Shown here piece by piece: positions 33,269 to 42,991 of a DNA stretch of 64,000 nucleotides. This stretch comes from an uncultured Burkholderiales bacterium. Lineage in GTDB: Bacteria > Pseudomonadota > Gammaproteobacteria > Burkholderiales > Burkholderiaceae_C. The notes under the pieces were generated by a model. That model was not told where the DNA came from, made no database searches, and saw only the letters and a list, made by a program, of their open reading frames with translations. The position numbers were made by a program, and so were the translations under genes. Numbering within the stretch: the first letter of the stretch is position 1; each line of letters begins with the position of its first letter. The stretch spans positions 49,577 to 113,576 of the forward strand of contig CAILYC010000034.1 in assembly GCA_903838355.1 (NCBI GenBank). The letters run 5' to 3'.

Positions 33269-36019
33269 ATGAAAATTCAAACCCCGATGTCAATCGATTT
33301 AAACATGGATAAATTAAAAAATTCAGACCCATCGTCCTTGATATTTAAAAACAAGGATGGCCTGGCTTGGCAAGGTGTCGATCTCGCGTTGGCGATGCAC
33401 GAAGCCGGTGGCAGCCTTTTGACGATGCCTTATGTGATCCGAGTTTTTCTTGAAAACTTGCTTCGCTCCCACCTCCAAGGCAAGTCGGTGTCCAAGGAGG
33501 AGATCGACTTGTTGCTCCATTGGACTGAGCACATCGGCCAAGATGTCCCCCTCTTTGTGACCCGGGTAATTTTGCCCGACTCGAGCGGTGTACCTGTGCT
33601 GCAAGACATTGCCGCCATGCGCGACGCCTTGGCCCGCATGGGAGGTGAGCCCAGTCTTGTTGACACCGTGGTACCAGTGGACTTGATCATCGATCACTCG
33701 GTCCAAGTGGACCATTGGGGCGCAGCGGACTCCATCGTGAAGAACATGCAAGTGGAGTTGGAGAGAAACCGCGAGCGCTACTCCTTCATCGATTGGGCCC
33801 AGCAAGCCTTCAAGGGCTTGCGCGTCTTTCCACCGGGCAGCGGCATCATCCACCAAGTCAATCTTGAGAGAATTGCCAGTGTGGTCACCCAGCAAAAAAC
33901 CAATGAAGACCTGTGGGTATGCCCTGAATTTGTCATTGGTGGTGACTCTCACACCCCCATGGTTAATGCGCTCGGGGTGTTGGGTTGGGGGGTGGGCGGC
34001 ATTGACGCCGAAGCCGCTTTGCTGGGACTGGCTTACTCGTTTCCCATTCCTGAGGTCGTCGGCGTGAAATTGACCGGCCATGCCTCCCCCTTGGTCTGGA
34101 CCACGGACATAGCACTTTTGGTGACCGAGCGTTTGAGGCATGAGCAAGTGGCCAATTGCGCAGTTGAATTTTTTGGACCCGTTGCGCAAAAGATGCCAAT
34201 TCCCGAGCGCGCCACCCTCGCCAACATGGCCCCCGAATATGGTGCCACCTGCGGATTTTTCCCCGTCGATGATCTGACACTGGCGTATCTCAAGGTGACG
34301 GGTCGCGAACAGTTACAAATTGATTTGGTTCAAACTTTTTGCAAACGAGCAGGATTGTTTCGCACAGAAACCTCCATCGATCCCCAGTACTCCAGGGTCA
34401 TTGAGATTGATATCGGCCAAGCCGTGCCTTCGCTGGCGGGTCCCAGGCGTCCACAAGACCGCTTGCCATTGCCCAAAGTGGCTTTGGATTTCAGCTCGCG
34501 CTTGACCCAGCCCCTTGCGCAAGAAGGCTTTGGCCCAACCCTGGTCGACAGTGTTCCTGGTGTCATTCCCACGGGTGCCGTGGTGATTGCGGCCATCACC
34601 TCTTGTACGAACACCTCCAACCCAGAGGTGATGATTGCTGCGGGTTTGGTCGCTCGCAATGCGGTCAAGCGCGGTATTGCCCCTCCTGCTTGGGTTAAAA
34701 CCTCCTTGGCACCGGGTTCACCCGCGGTGATCACCTACTTGAAGAACTTGGGACTCATGGAGCCCTTGGAGAAGCTGGGCTTTTACTTGATCGGATTTGG
34801 CTGCACCACATGCGGGGGCAAGTCTGGGCCACTGAGCCCAGAGGTGGCACAAGAGATTGAGTCTCGCCAATTGGTCACCGCCGCAGTGGTCTCGGGCAAC
34901 CGCAATTTTCCAGGCCGAATTCACAAGCTTGTGAGAGCCAACTACATTGGCGCCCCCCCCTTGGTGGTGGCCTATGCCTTGGCAGGCAAGATCGACATTG
35001 ATTTTGAGCATGAGCCCATCGGTGTCAATGCTCAAGGTGAATCGGTGTTTTTCAAAGACATTCAACCCAGCAAAGCCGAGGTGAACGCATTGGTCGCTCA
35101 AATGTACGCGGCCGGTGATTTGCTCATGACCCAAAAAGCCAGCCCCTTGGCTGCGAGCAACTGGTCGCAGTCTGATCAGGTGGGGAGCCTTTACCGATGG
35201 GATCCAGCATCCGAATACCTGAGGGAGCCGCCATTCTTCTCGACTGACACAAAAGCGGACAGTCCTCTTTCTGAACTCATCGAGTCGCTCAAGCACGCCC
35301 GTGTGTTGGGCGCCTTTGGTGACTCGCTCACCACCGATCACATCTCTCCTGGGAGCGAAATCCCTGTGGACACGCCTGCGGGGCAATATTTGATCAGCAA
35401 AGGCGTGACCCAGAAAAACTTCAACTCCTTCATTGCACGGCGTGGTAACTTTGAAGTGATGGTGCGAGGCACCTTTGCCAATGTCCGAATTCGAAACGCG
35501 TTGACGCCTGAGCTTGAGGGTGGTTACACCATTCATTTACCAAGTGGCAAACAGATGACCATCTTTGATGCGGCGAGGCAATACATGAATGACGGTGTGG
35601 CTGGGGTCATCTTGGCTGGTCAAGAATATGGCACAGGGAGCTCTCGGGATTGGGCGGCCAAAGGCACAGCGCTCTTGGGTGTGAAGGCCGTGATTGCGCA
35701 GTCTTATGAACGCATCCACCGCGCCAATTTGATCGGCATGGGAGTGCTCCCACTTCGCTTTGATGAAGGGGTGAGTTGGCAAAGCTTGGGGCTTGATGGC
35801 ACAGAGGTCTACGCCTTTGGAAATGTTGAGATGGGGGTGTTGGACGGGGAGTCCATTGAAGTCTGCGCCCTTCATCCCAATGGGCAAAAGGTGGTGTTTC
35901 AAGTGCACGCACTGGTCAACACCTCTGCCGAGCGTGAATTGCTGCGTTTGGGTGGAATACCCCAAAGCATCATCGCCTCACTGAAAGTCAAAGGTCGGCC
36001 TGAAGGGATTTTAGCTTGA
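33269..36019 (+). CDS. acnA: Aconitate hydratase (AcnA-like), divergent cluster motif
   Basis: A 916-residue [4Fe-4S] hydratase of the AcnA/IRP branch. Family blocks are VIGGDSHTPMVNALGVLGWG, VEFFGP, the first cluster Cys in TSCTNTSNPEVM, the second and third in FGCTTCGGKSGPL, GDSLTTDHISPGS and EYGTGSSRDWAAKG. The third-Cys segment is unusual: AcnA enzymes have TTCIGNSGP, but here Ile and Asn are replaced by Gly and Lys. That may change cluster environment or substrate preference, so this could be a paralogue for another tricarboxylate and not the main TCA enzyme. No other TCA gene is adjacent. ATG 33269 lacks a strong Shine-Dalgarno; ATG 33287 is an alternative. Confidence 0.87.
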   Translation: MKIQTPMSIDLNMDKLKNSDPSSLIFKNKDGLAWQGVDLALAMHEAGGSLLTMPYVIRVFLENLLRSHLQGKSVSKEEIDLLLHWTEHIGQDVPLFVTRVILPDSSGVPVLQDIAAMRDALARMGGEPSLVDTVVPVDLIIDHSVQVDHWGAADSIVKNMQVELERNRERYSFIDWAQQAFKGLRVFPPGSGIIHQVNLERIASVVTQQKTNEDLWVCPEFVIGGDSHTPMVNALGVLGWGVGGIDAEAALLGLAYSFPIPEVVGVKLTGHASPLVWTTDIALLVTERLRHEQVANCAVEFFGPVAQKMPIPERATLANMAPEYGATCGFFPVDDLTLAYLKVTGREQLQIDLVQTFCKRAGLFRTETSIDPQYSRVIEIDIGQAVPSLAGPRRPQDRLPLPKVALDFSSRLTQPLAQEGFGPTLVDSVPGVIPTGAVVIAAITSCTNTSNPEVMIAAGLVARNAVKRGIAPPAWVKTSLAPGSPAVITYLKNLGLMEPLEKLGFYLIGFGCTTCGGKSGPLSPEVAQEIESRQLVTAAVVSGNRNFPGRIHKLVRANYIGAPPLVVAYALAGKIDIDFEHEPIGVNAQGESVFFKDIQPSKAEVNALVAQMYAAGDLLMTQKASPLAASNWSQSDQVGSLYRWDPASEYLREPPFFSTDTKADSPLSELIESLKHARVLGAFGDSLTTDHISPGSEIPVDTPAGQYLISKGVTQKNFNSFIARRGNFEVMVRGTFANVRIRNALTPELEGGYTIHLPSGKQMTIFDAARQYMNDGVAGVILAGQEYGTGSSRDWAAKGTALLGVKAVIAQSYERIHRANLIGMGVLPLRFDEGVSWQSLGLDGTEVYAFGNVEMGVLDGESIEVCALHPNGQKVVFQVHALVNTSAERELLRLGGIPQSIIASLKVKGRPEGILA

Positions 36020-36075
36020 ACTGAAGTTCAATCCCACAAAATGATCGACAGCCTGGGGCTTCCTTAGGCTAACCA

Positions 36076-36705
36076 ATGTTCGCTCGTTTCAAGGCGATTA
36101 TGTGGTTTTGTCTCCTCACTCCTTGGTCAATGCGCAATACAACAACAACTCCTCCAGTCGGCCCCTTTGAATCAAGAGATGTTTCGCTTTGGAATCTTTT
36201 TTCGGGTTATGTGTTGGTGGGACTCTTTGGCTTTGGCGGTATTTCAGCCTCCATGTACTTCATTGCGGTTGAAAAAAGAGCCTGGGTCACGGCCGAGGAG
36301 TACACCACCACCTTGGCGTTGGGGCAAGTCCTCCCAGGACCTGGACTCATGAACACTTGCATCATCGTGGCCGATAAATTTCATGGCCTCAAAGGTGTTC
36401 TTTTGTCCTTGATTGGACTGCTGTTGTGCCCCATTTTGATTTTGCTCGGTTTGGTGACTGTGTATGATCACTATGCGTATCTCCCAGAAGTGCAACACGC
36501 AACGTATGCGGCGGCGGCGGCCTCCGTGGGGTTGATTTTTGGCATGGGTTTGAAGTTGGGCAAGGCCATCATCAAGCGCAAGTCGGCCTTGTTGTTCATG
36601 ACCTGTTCATTCATCGCCATCGGTGTTTTCAAGTGGCCTTTGTTTGAAACCATGTTGGTGTTGGCGGCGATATCCATTTTTGTGGGCTACAAAGAGATCG
36701 AATGA
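36076..36705 (+). CDS. Chromate transporter half-subunit (first)
   Basis: A membrane protein of about 209 residues with the chromate_transp domain. Visible marks are the FSGYVLVGLFGFGGISASMY block, AEEYTTTLALGQVLPGPGLM (the conserved PGP) and several later hydrophobic segments. Short ChrA proteins work as pairs of half-size subunits with inverted topology. The partner is the overlapping next gene. An internal ATG at 36130 removes an odd hydrophobic lead (MFARFKAIMWF) and may be the true start. The name chromate transporter comes from the family; natural anion preference is not established. Confidence 0.86.
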   Translation: MFARFKAIMWFCLLTPWSMRNTTTTPPVGPFESRDVSLWNLFSGYVLVGLFGFGGISASMYFIAVEKRAWVTAEEYTTTLALGQVLPGPGLMNTCIIVADKFHGLKGVLLSLIGLLLCPILILLGLVTVYDHYAYLPEVQHATYAAAAASVGLIFGMGLKLGKAIIKRKSALLFMTCSFIAIGVFKWPLFETMLVLAAISIFVGYKEIE

Positions 36706-37244
36706 TGGATGTCGATCTACTCCTATCCATCGCGCAAATTTTTGCCAAGGTCTCGGTTGTCTCGGTCGGGGGAATTTCCGTGATGATCCCAGAGGTTCAC
36801 CGCCAAGTGGTGGAGTTGAACGAATGGATGAACAATGCGCAGTTCGCGTCTGTGTTTGCCTTGTCGCAAGTCGCACCTGGGCCCAATATCTTGCTCATGA
36901 CATTGGTTGGTTGGCGGGTGGCCGGTTGGGCGGGAATGGCGGTTGCGACATTGGCAACCATACTTCCCACGACCATTCTCAGCGTCCTTGCCAATCGACT
37001 GGAAAACAAATTGATCCACGCCAAGTGGTATTTGGTGACCAAAAAGAGTTTGCCCCCATTGATCGTGGGTTTGATTTTTTCCAGTGGCATGGTCACGGCC
37101 AAGGCCACCGGACTCGATGCTTTGGGCCTACTCATCGTCGCTTGTGTGGCGGCGCACTTTTATTTCTACAAAAGCAACCCACTCCTCTCCATCATGGTCT
37201 CCATGGTGGTGGGGGTTGTTGCGGGCTGGGCTGGGATTTTATAG
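36702..37244 (+). CDS. Chromate transporter half-subunit (second)
   Basis: A 180-residue partner of the preceding protein, with its ATG overlapping the upstream stop (ATGA at 36702). It shows the second chromate_transp pattern: VSVGGISVMIPEVHRQVVEL, then FALSQVAPGPNILLMTLVGW with the PGP motif, and three to four further hydrophobic helices. The two half-proteins together equal one fused ChrA in length. The gene run begins 56 bases after the aconitase stop, so co-transcription is possible, which would be consistent with export or uptake of an organic anion. Confidence 0.88.
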   Translation: MMDVDLLLSIAQIFAKVSVVSVGGISVMIPEVHRQVVELNEWMNNAQFASVFALSQVAPGPNILLMTLVGWRVAGWAGMAVATLATILPTTILSVLANRLENKLIHAKWYLVTKKSLPPLIVGLIFSSGMVTAKATGLDALGLLIVACVAAHFYFYKSNPLLSIMVSMVVGVVAGWAGIL

Positions 37245-37264
37245 GCTCCCCAACTCTGGGAGTC
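37244..37264. terminator. Small hairpin between convergent genes
   Basis: GGCTCCC pairs with GGGAGTC (one G-U) around a 7-base loop, in the 33-base gap between the second chromate half-gene and the convergent unknown gene. There is no T-run; it may serve both strands weakly. Confidence 0.35.
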
Positions 37265-37277
37265 CAGTGTCGGACAA

Positions 37278-38588
37278 CTATCGCATGATCCCCAATGATT
37301 GCCATAGAAATTCATAAGAAATTTCTACTCTGCCTTGCCTTTTGGCCTGTTGTCGTTCACCCGTTTCGTAACTGCGAAGAAGCTTCTTGACTCGCTCCAA
37401 GCCCTTTGGGGTTTTGATCATTTGTCTGGGCGTTTTGTTGTCCAAGATCGCAATTTTTTCATCGGCCCACTTGGCGTAAGTTCGATGAATGGTTTGTTCC
37501 ATGAGAATCGCAAGTGTGGCAGGATCGATGGATGATGACGATTCAGGGCTTGGATTTTTAGTGGCGGAGAGCCTGTGCGCATTGTTTGAATCTTTCAAAA
37601 ACTCATCCATGGATGGCGTTTTTCTGCTCATGAATGTGAGCGCTTCCCCCATCAACTCTTGAAGCCACAGTTGATTTTCATCGGCATAACGTTGGGTGTT
37701 GGAGAACAATTCAATTTGGTTGGCTTTTTCACTCCAGTTGATTTGAACCAACGGTCGGATCACGTCATCTGTGCAAGTCATCACCCGAGTCCATCCTTCT
37801 TCGCTGGCCTCCACATCCGTTTGGGCTGCCAAGGTCTCGCGCATTTTGGCCTCGTCATTGACACGATACAGATCAAAGATCATCTTGATGGGTTCACCCG
37901 AGTAGCTGTCGATCATCTCGGGCATTTTCCTTGGTAAAACGGTTTGTTCTAGCCAGTGTTCGATGATGATTTCGCCAAACTCTTTTTTGTATTCAAGACA
38001 GTCAAGCCACTCATCGGTGTATTCTTCTAGCTCAGTGAGCACTCGATCTCCGATGAAGTCATTGAAAAGGTATGCTGAGCCCGACATTTCAAAATGATCG
38101 TCTGCACGAAGGATGCGGCAGCCCAGCAAATCGCCAACTGTGACACTTCTTGAGCCAGAACGCTCCATCACCACGACGTGCTGTTGAGCGACGTCGACCG
38201 CATCAAATAAGGTGATTTGTTGGCCGGGTATCACTTCTGCAACTTCATACAACCGCAAAGGGCGTTGACCCAGTTGTTGTAGCCAATCGCGTTGCTCGGC
38301 ACTGAGGGTTGGACCCTCGGGGCTCAAAATGTATTCATTGATGGAACGCTTTCTTCCCTTTGCATTGATCATGCCATCCGCCAAAAGCCATTCGGTTAAA
38401 TTTTGCTCAATGACTCTGACAAGCTCGGGATTCAATTCGGGGATGTGCCGCAAGCCATCAACTGGCATTAATTCATTGTTCAAGTCAAGAAAAGCATTGC
38501 TCCAGCCTTTGCGGTGCAAACTCGACAGCCAAGCGATGACCTTTTGTACGGCATAACGGCGAGAATTTGGATTCGTTTCGCTACTCAA
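37278..38588 (-). CDS. Conserved-looking protein of unknown function, TTG start
   Basis: A 436-residue, acidic, soluble protein that I do not recognise. It has no signal peptide, membrane segment or obvious catalytic motif. The last 70 residues (KWADEKIAILDNKTPRQMI onward) resemble the MbcA/ParS-like or SEC-C-associated module with a W-x-D and a TPRxxxxTPxG pattern, which in other proteins mediates protein contacts. The start is unusual: TTG at 38588, six bases after a perfect AGGAGG, with no ATG nearby. It stands alone and is convergent with the chromate transporter genes. Confidence 0.7.
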   Translation of the reverse strand: MSSETNPNSRRYAVQKVIAWLSSLHRKGWSNAFLDLNNELMPVDGLRHIPELNPELVRVIEQNLTEWLLADGMINAKGRKRSINEYILSPEGPTLSAEQRDWLQQLGQRPLRLYEVAEVIPGQQITLFDAVDVAQQHVVVMERSGSRSVTVGDLLGCRILRADDHFEMSGSAYLFNDFIGDRVLTELEEYTDEWLDCLEYKKEFGEIIIEHWLEQTVLPRKMPEMIDSYSGEPIKMIFDLYRVNDEAKMRETLAAQTDVEASEEGWTRVMTCTDDVIRPLVQINWSEKANQIELFSNTQRYADENQLWLQELMGEALTFMSRKTPSMDEFLKDSNNAHRLSATKNPSPESSSSIDPATLAILMEQTIHRTYAKWADEKIAILDNKTPRQMIKTPKGLERVKKLLRSYETGERQQAKRQGRVEISYEFLWQSLGIMR

Positions 38589-38711
38589 GCTTGTCCTCCT
38601 TGGTTTTTATTGCCACTCTGTTTTAAATGACTCATGATCAAAGTATTTGCGGTTCGCTATTCTTTAATGTTGATTTCAGATCCAATGGAATGATCCACTG
38701 GCCAAGCCACT

Positions 38712-40031
38712 TCATTTTACTTTTTGGAAAATGCCCAAGTCAATGCTATTGGCCAAAGCATGATAGCCGGTTCGATTGGGGTGCAATTTGTCGCCATTGC
38801 CACCGCTCGTGCTCTCAGGGATGAATTGCTGCTTCATGCCTCCTGTGCTCGGCTCCAGGGTGACGGGATCAAAATCGACAACGCCATCGAGCAGGGGGGT
38901 TGTGCGGATGAATTCATTGAGCTTTTTACGTTTTTCGTCTTGTTCGACAAATCCATGTGCTGCACTGGTGCTGCCTAATGCAGTGGTCACGGTGGCACCA
39001 AACACCTTGATGGAGGCTTTCTTTAACGCATGGATGCCATGGGTGTATTCTTCAATGACTTTTTCAGCGCTGGCGTTGCCATTTTTACTGAAATCGTTGA
39101 TGCCTTCAAGCCAAATGAGCCCCTTCACCCCAGAGAGGTCCAATACATCGCGCTTTAGACGCATGCCTGAACTGGGCCCACCCAAGAAAGGCTTGGTTGC
39201 GCTGTATTCTTCAGGTCCAGCGACTTGGTTGCCGCCGATCCCCGCATTCAAGACCACAAATTGTTCCCCGAACTTGGCGTGAAGTCGTCTGGATAAAAAA
39301 TCCGGCCAACGGTCGTCTGCATTCATGACCGATGCGGTTCCATCGGTGATCGAGTCGCCAAAGCACACGTTGGCACGGGTGGTGGAGGGCACCATCATGT
39401 CCACGGCATCCAGAAAAAACCACGATGAGGTGGCATAGGGAAATGAGGTCTCGTGTTCGTCGGCTGACGAAGCCCCGGCATTGGGTGCACTGAGGTAGGA
39501 CGTTTGCAAAGCCTTGGCATGCCAGTTCATGGCGCCACTGGCGCTGGGAACATGGAAACTCACCGCCAATTTGCGACCGGCAAGTAGTGTGGGCTTGCTT
39601 GGATTGACAAATGGCAGTGCCACTGGATCGCTCCAAGCGGATTGGCCAGCCTCAACTGTGATCTTGTTCTTGCCATTGAACTTCAGCGCTTGATTCGTTC
39701 CTTTGACAATTTCTGCACTGCCCAATTGAAGACCCATGAACACATGGTCAAGCGTCACGGGGCGGTCGCCATATGCATTGGAGAGCCTAATTCTGGCCTT
39801 GCCCCCTCAAACATCTGGGCGAACAATCATCCTGAGGGTTTGATCTTCAACCCCGTTGCCTGGCGTGGGAATGGCAAACTCCATGTGAGGCTGGGCCGAT
39901 GGGTTGCCCACGGGGTAGGAGCCTTGGACAGAACCAATCCAACTGGTGACCCATTGTTGAGAGGCATGTGCATGCCCACCAAACGCCAAAGCGAATGCAA
40001 TTGAAATCAAAGAAATTATTGTTTTAATCAT
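38712..40031 (-). pseudogene. SGNH/GDSL hydrolase interrupted by one in-frame TGA
   Basis: The frame of 440 codons starts with a signal peptide (MIKTIISLISIAFALAF, cleaved after HAHA) and reads QQWVTSWIGSVQG through MIVRPDV. A TGA follows at codon 75 (39809-39807), and the same frame continues GGKARIRLSNAYGDRPV with no shift. Downstream all SGNH blocks are intact: GDSITDG with the nucleophile, GIGGNQ, GIND and DKLHPN with the Asp/His pair. Everything except the TGA looks functional, so it is a recent nonsense mutation, a read-through gene or a sequencing error. CGA to TGA is one simple route. The protein would be a periplasmic or secreted esterase or lipase-like enzyme. Confidence 0.85.
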
Positions 40032-40203
40032 GTTGTCCACAAGTAGTGGTCAATCGATTGATGTCTAAGGCATTGGGGATTGTGATGTTCAAGCATTGCC
40101 TCAAGGGCATTCACTGTTTTGTGTTGAGGTTTCTCGCTGCCTTCTCGCTGCCCACTCGCAGCATAACCTTCAGCCAAGCAATTGTGCCCAACAAGTGTTG
40201 ACA

Positions 40204-41973
40204 TCAGTATTGGCAAACCACGTTCAGCAGGGCTTGACGTTTTTCTTGTTCAACAGCGTGGATTGCTCTAGCCAACGCTGCAGGAAGATCCTTGGGATCT
40301 TCTACGCGTTCGCCGTATCCGCCGCTGGCCTCTACCACCTTTTCAAATAGAGGTGAAGGACTCAAGTTGGCCAATAAAGTGCATCCGTTTAGAGCAGAAA
40401 TACCCTCTTTGTACATGCCCAGGGTTGAATTTCGAACCGCTCCATACATTTGGTTGTTGTAGATGATCACCAAAATGGGCAGTTTCTGCACTGCTGAGAC
40501 CCAGTGGCAAGGCGTAGGGTTGTCAAACATGTAAGCTCCATCGCCCAAGGTGGCAATGACCAATCGATCGGGTACACCGAGTTTGACCCCAATCGCTGCT
40601 CCCAAGCCCCATCCCAGCCCCCCAGCAGGGCTCAATCCAAAAAGAGTGCCAAATTCCTCGCGCTTGCAATGCTCTAGACGCAATGGATATTCGTTGATGA
40701 TGATGGCCCTCGTTCCCACGGCATTGGATATGCACTCTGAGATGTATTCGGGAGTGATGTGAGCCGTCTGATGTGCCTTTGCTGCTTGTGCCTTGTAGGC
40801 ATCGGTTAGAGTTTTTTTATGCTGAGCAATCAACGCACGCCGCACCTTGATCGAATCGTCTTCGTGATCCCCAGTTTTGATCCTTGAACTCAATTCCTTG
40901 TCCAACGCTTTGAGTGCAATGGCGCTATCGGCTCTGATGGCCAAATCAATGGGAAAACCCCTGGTGGGATAACTTGAAAAAGCCGGGTCTTCTGCAATGT
41001 GAACGACAAGACAGCCGGGTGATGGACCCTCAAGTGAGGGTATCCAAGGAACATCACAATCGAGAACAATGACCAGGTCGGCTTCCTCTAGAAACGGTTT
41101 GGTCTGAAATCCCAGATTCATGTCGTGACTGCTGGGTAAACATAAATATCGACCGGACGCGGTGACGACTCCAATTGCATATTTCTGAGTCAATGCGCTG
41201 AGTGCATTGAAACCAGCCAGCGAACGACCTGACGTAGCTGTGATGATGATGGGGTGCTTTGCTGTGAGTAGCATTTGAGCCAACTCAGCGACGGCGGATG
41301 GATCTGGCCATGGGGCAGCACTGACTGCACGTGCGGGTTTTGGTGCCTTCACTGCAACCATGGTGCTCAGAACTTCCCGCGGAAGGGATAGATAAGCGGG
41401 GCCTCTTGGCGAGTTCATCATCAATTCCATGGCCCGATCGATTGTTGATTGTGTCTCGCTGGCCACCTTGAGCTCTTGGTCCCACTTGGTAAATTCTCGC
41501 AGCATTCCGGCTTGATCAAACATTTCTTGCGCCCAGTGAATATTGCGACTTCGAGAGCCGTGCATCCCCGTTTCGGTGAGTGGTGTGCGTCCAGCCAGAA
41601 GAAATATAGGAATTTGATCGCGACTGGCGTTGGCCGCACCATTGATGGTGTTGGCTGTTCCGACATTCACGTGCACCATGACGGCTTGAGGCCGTCCAGT
41701 GATGAGGTAGACACCATGGGCCATGGCCACCGCAGCATTTTCATGGGGTACCACAATGGGTTGGGGGACTGATTTTGCAATCTCTGGGTCTTGCTCTGCC
41801 ATCGAAAAAGCTTCGACGATGGCTGGAAAATCAGTACCTGGATTGCAAAAGAAATAGTCAATGCCATGGGACTTCAATGATTTGAGCATCACCAAGGCGG
41901 TGAGCTCATGTTTGCTATTTTTTTCTAACAAAGCATTGTTTGTCTCAAGCGTTTTCAAGTTTGAAGTGGACAT
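40204..41973 (-). CDS. ThDP-dependent decarboxylase/acetolactate synthase-like enzyme
   Basis: A 589-residue cytoplasmic enzyme of the three-domain ThDP family. The N-terminal FFCNPGTDFPAIVEAF and VVPHENAAVAMAHG supply the activating Glu. The C-terminal ThDP motif is LGDGAYMFDNPTPCHW with IYNNQMYG about 28 residues on. It belongs to the acetolactate synthase-like branch; benzoylformate or 2-oxoacid decarboxylases are relatives. FAD-binding is not obvious. It lies 46 bases after a Bug gene start-to-stop junction on the same strand, so import of a 2-oxoacid and its decarboxylation may be linked. The substrate is unknown. Confidence 0.85.
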   Translation of the reverse strand: MSTSNLKTLETNNALLEKNSKHELTALVMLKSLKSHGIDYFFCNPGTDFPAIVEAFSMAEQDPEIAKSVPQPIVVPHENAAVAMAHGVYLITGRPQAVMVHVNVGTANTINGAANASRDQIPIFLLAGRTPLTETGMHGSRSRNIHWAQEMFDQAGMLREFTKWDQELKVASETQSTIDRAMELMMNSPRGPAYLSLPREVLSTMVAVKAPKPARAVSAAPWPDPSAVAELAQMLLTAKHPIIITATSGRSLAGFNALSALTQKYAIGVVTASGRYLCLPSSHDMNLGFQTKPFLEEADLVIVLDCDVPWIPSLEGPSPGCLVVHIAEDPAFSSYPTRGFPIDLAIRADSAIALKALDKELSSRIKTGDHEDDSIKVRRALIAQHKKTLTDAYKAQAAKAHQTAHITPEYISECISNAVGTRAIIINEYPLRLEHCKREEFGTLFGLSPAGGLGWGLGAAIGVKLGVPDRLVIATLGDGAYMFDNPTPCHWVSAVQKLPILVIIYNNQMYGAVRNSTLGMYKEGISALNGCTLLANLSPSPLFEKVVEASGGYGERVEDPKDLPAALARAIHAVEQEKRQALLNVVCQY

Positions 41974-42019
41974 TGTTTTTTATTCAGTTTAAAAATATTG
42001 AATCGCAGGCGTGGGCGTT

Positions 42020-42991
42020 TTATTTTGCCAAGGCGCCCGATAATTTTAGAACCTCCGTCAATCGTTCGGCATCTCTTTTAATGTGCAAGTCAAATTGATG
42101 AGTAGTGCCACCCACCACCTCACCACCCGCCGTTTTGATGATTTCAATGGTGTTGGGATCTTTCAGTGCTTTGTTGGTCTCTTCTTGGAGTCTGGCAATG
42201 ATTTCCGGTGGAGTGCGTGCCGGTGCAAAAAGTCCAAACCATCCAGTCAGTTCATAATCTGGAATTGCGAGCGCCTCGGCCACCGTTGGTACATCTGGCA
42301 ACAGTGGGGAGCGTTTCGTGGAGGTGACTGCCAAAGCCCTCATCTCTCCGCCCTTGATGAATTGCAAGGCTACTGGCAAATTCACAAATCCCACTTGCAA
42401 AATGCCGCTGAGGTGGTCATTCACGATGGGCGCAAAACCTTGGTAGGCAATGTGCATGAATTTCGCCCCGGTTTTGACGGCCAACAATTCTGCCGCCAAG
42501 AAGCTTGAACTGCCAATGCCAGGACTGCCATAATTCAACTTCCCTGCATCTTTTTTTGCGAGTTGAACAAGCTCTTTCATCGTGTGCACTGGCAAAGCTG
42601 GATTGACCGTGATTACATTGACCAATTCGGCAACTTCGATGATGGGCGTGAGCTCTTTCGATGGAACGTAGTTCATGTTTTCCATCAGAACGGGATTGAT
42701 CGCCACCGATAAACCATTCATCAAAATTGTGTAGCCGTCAGGTGGTGATTTGGCGACATAGGCGCTTCCAATATTGGTGGCAGCGCCTGGTTTGTATTCG
42801 ACCACGACAGGTTTACCCAAGGACTCCTGTAAATAGCGTGAAATCGCTCTGGCAAAAATATCAGCAGTACCCCCCGGTGGGGCAGGAACAATCAATTTGA
42901 TGGGCTTGATGGGATAGGCTTGACCCATTGAGATCAAAGGCGTGAGCAAGCATCCGATGAGGCTGAGCCATGACAAAAGACGACAAAACAT
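42020..42991 (-). CDS. Bug/TctC-family periplasmic binding protein (3 of 7)
   Basis: A 323-residue secreted protein with a signal peptide ending near SMGQ and the opening AYPIKPIKLIVPAPPGGTAD. The Bug cleft segments PGAATNIGSAYVAKSPPDGY and IAYQGFAPIVNDHLSGILQV are present; the usual VPYKG is changed to IAYQG, which may alter the ligand's water-mediated contact. It is the first gene of a two-gene unit with the ThDP enzyme at 40204 (46-base gap). No membrane component is encoded nearby. Confidence 0.9.
   Translation of the reverse strand: MFCRLLSWLSLIGCLLTPLISMGQAYPIKPIKLIVPAPPGGTADIFARAISRYLQESLGKPVVVEYKPGAATNIGSAYVAKSPPDGYTILMNGLSVAINPVLMENMNYVPSKELTPIIEVAELVNVITVNPALPVHTMKELVQLAKKDAGKLNYGSPGIGSSSFLAAELLAVKTGAKFMHIAYQGFAPIVNDHLSGILQVGFVNLPVALQFIKGGEMRALAVTSTKRSPLLPDVPTVAEALAIPDYELTGWFGLFAPARTPPEIIARLQEETNKALKDPNTIEIIKTAGGEVVGGTTHQFDLHIKRDAERLTEVLKLSGALAK

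Noticed and set aside
33057..33272. 71-codon plus-strand frame between the toxin-like gene and the aconitase
   Set aside because: It starts at TTG without a ribosome-binding site, is Cys/His-rich by chance and shows no family pattern.
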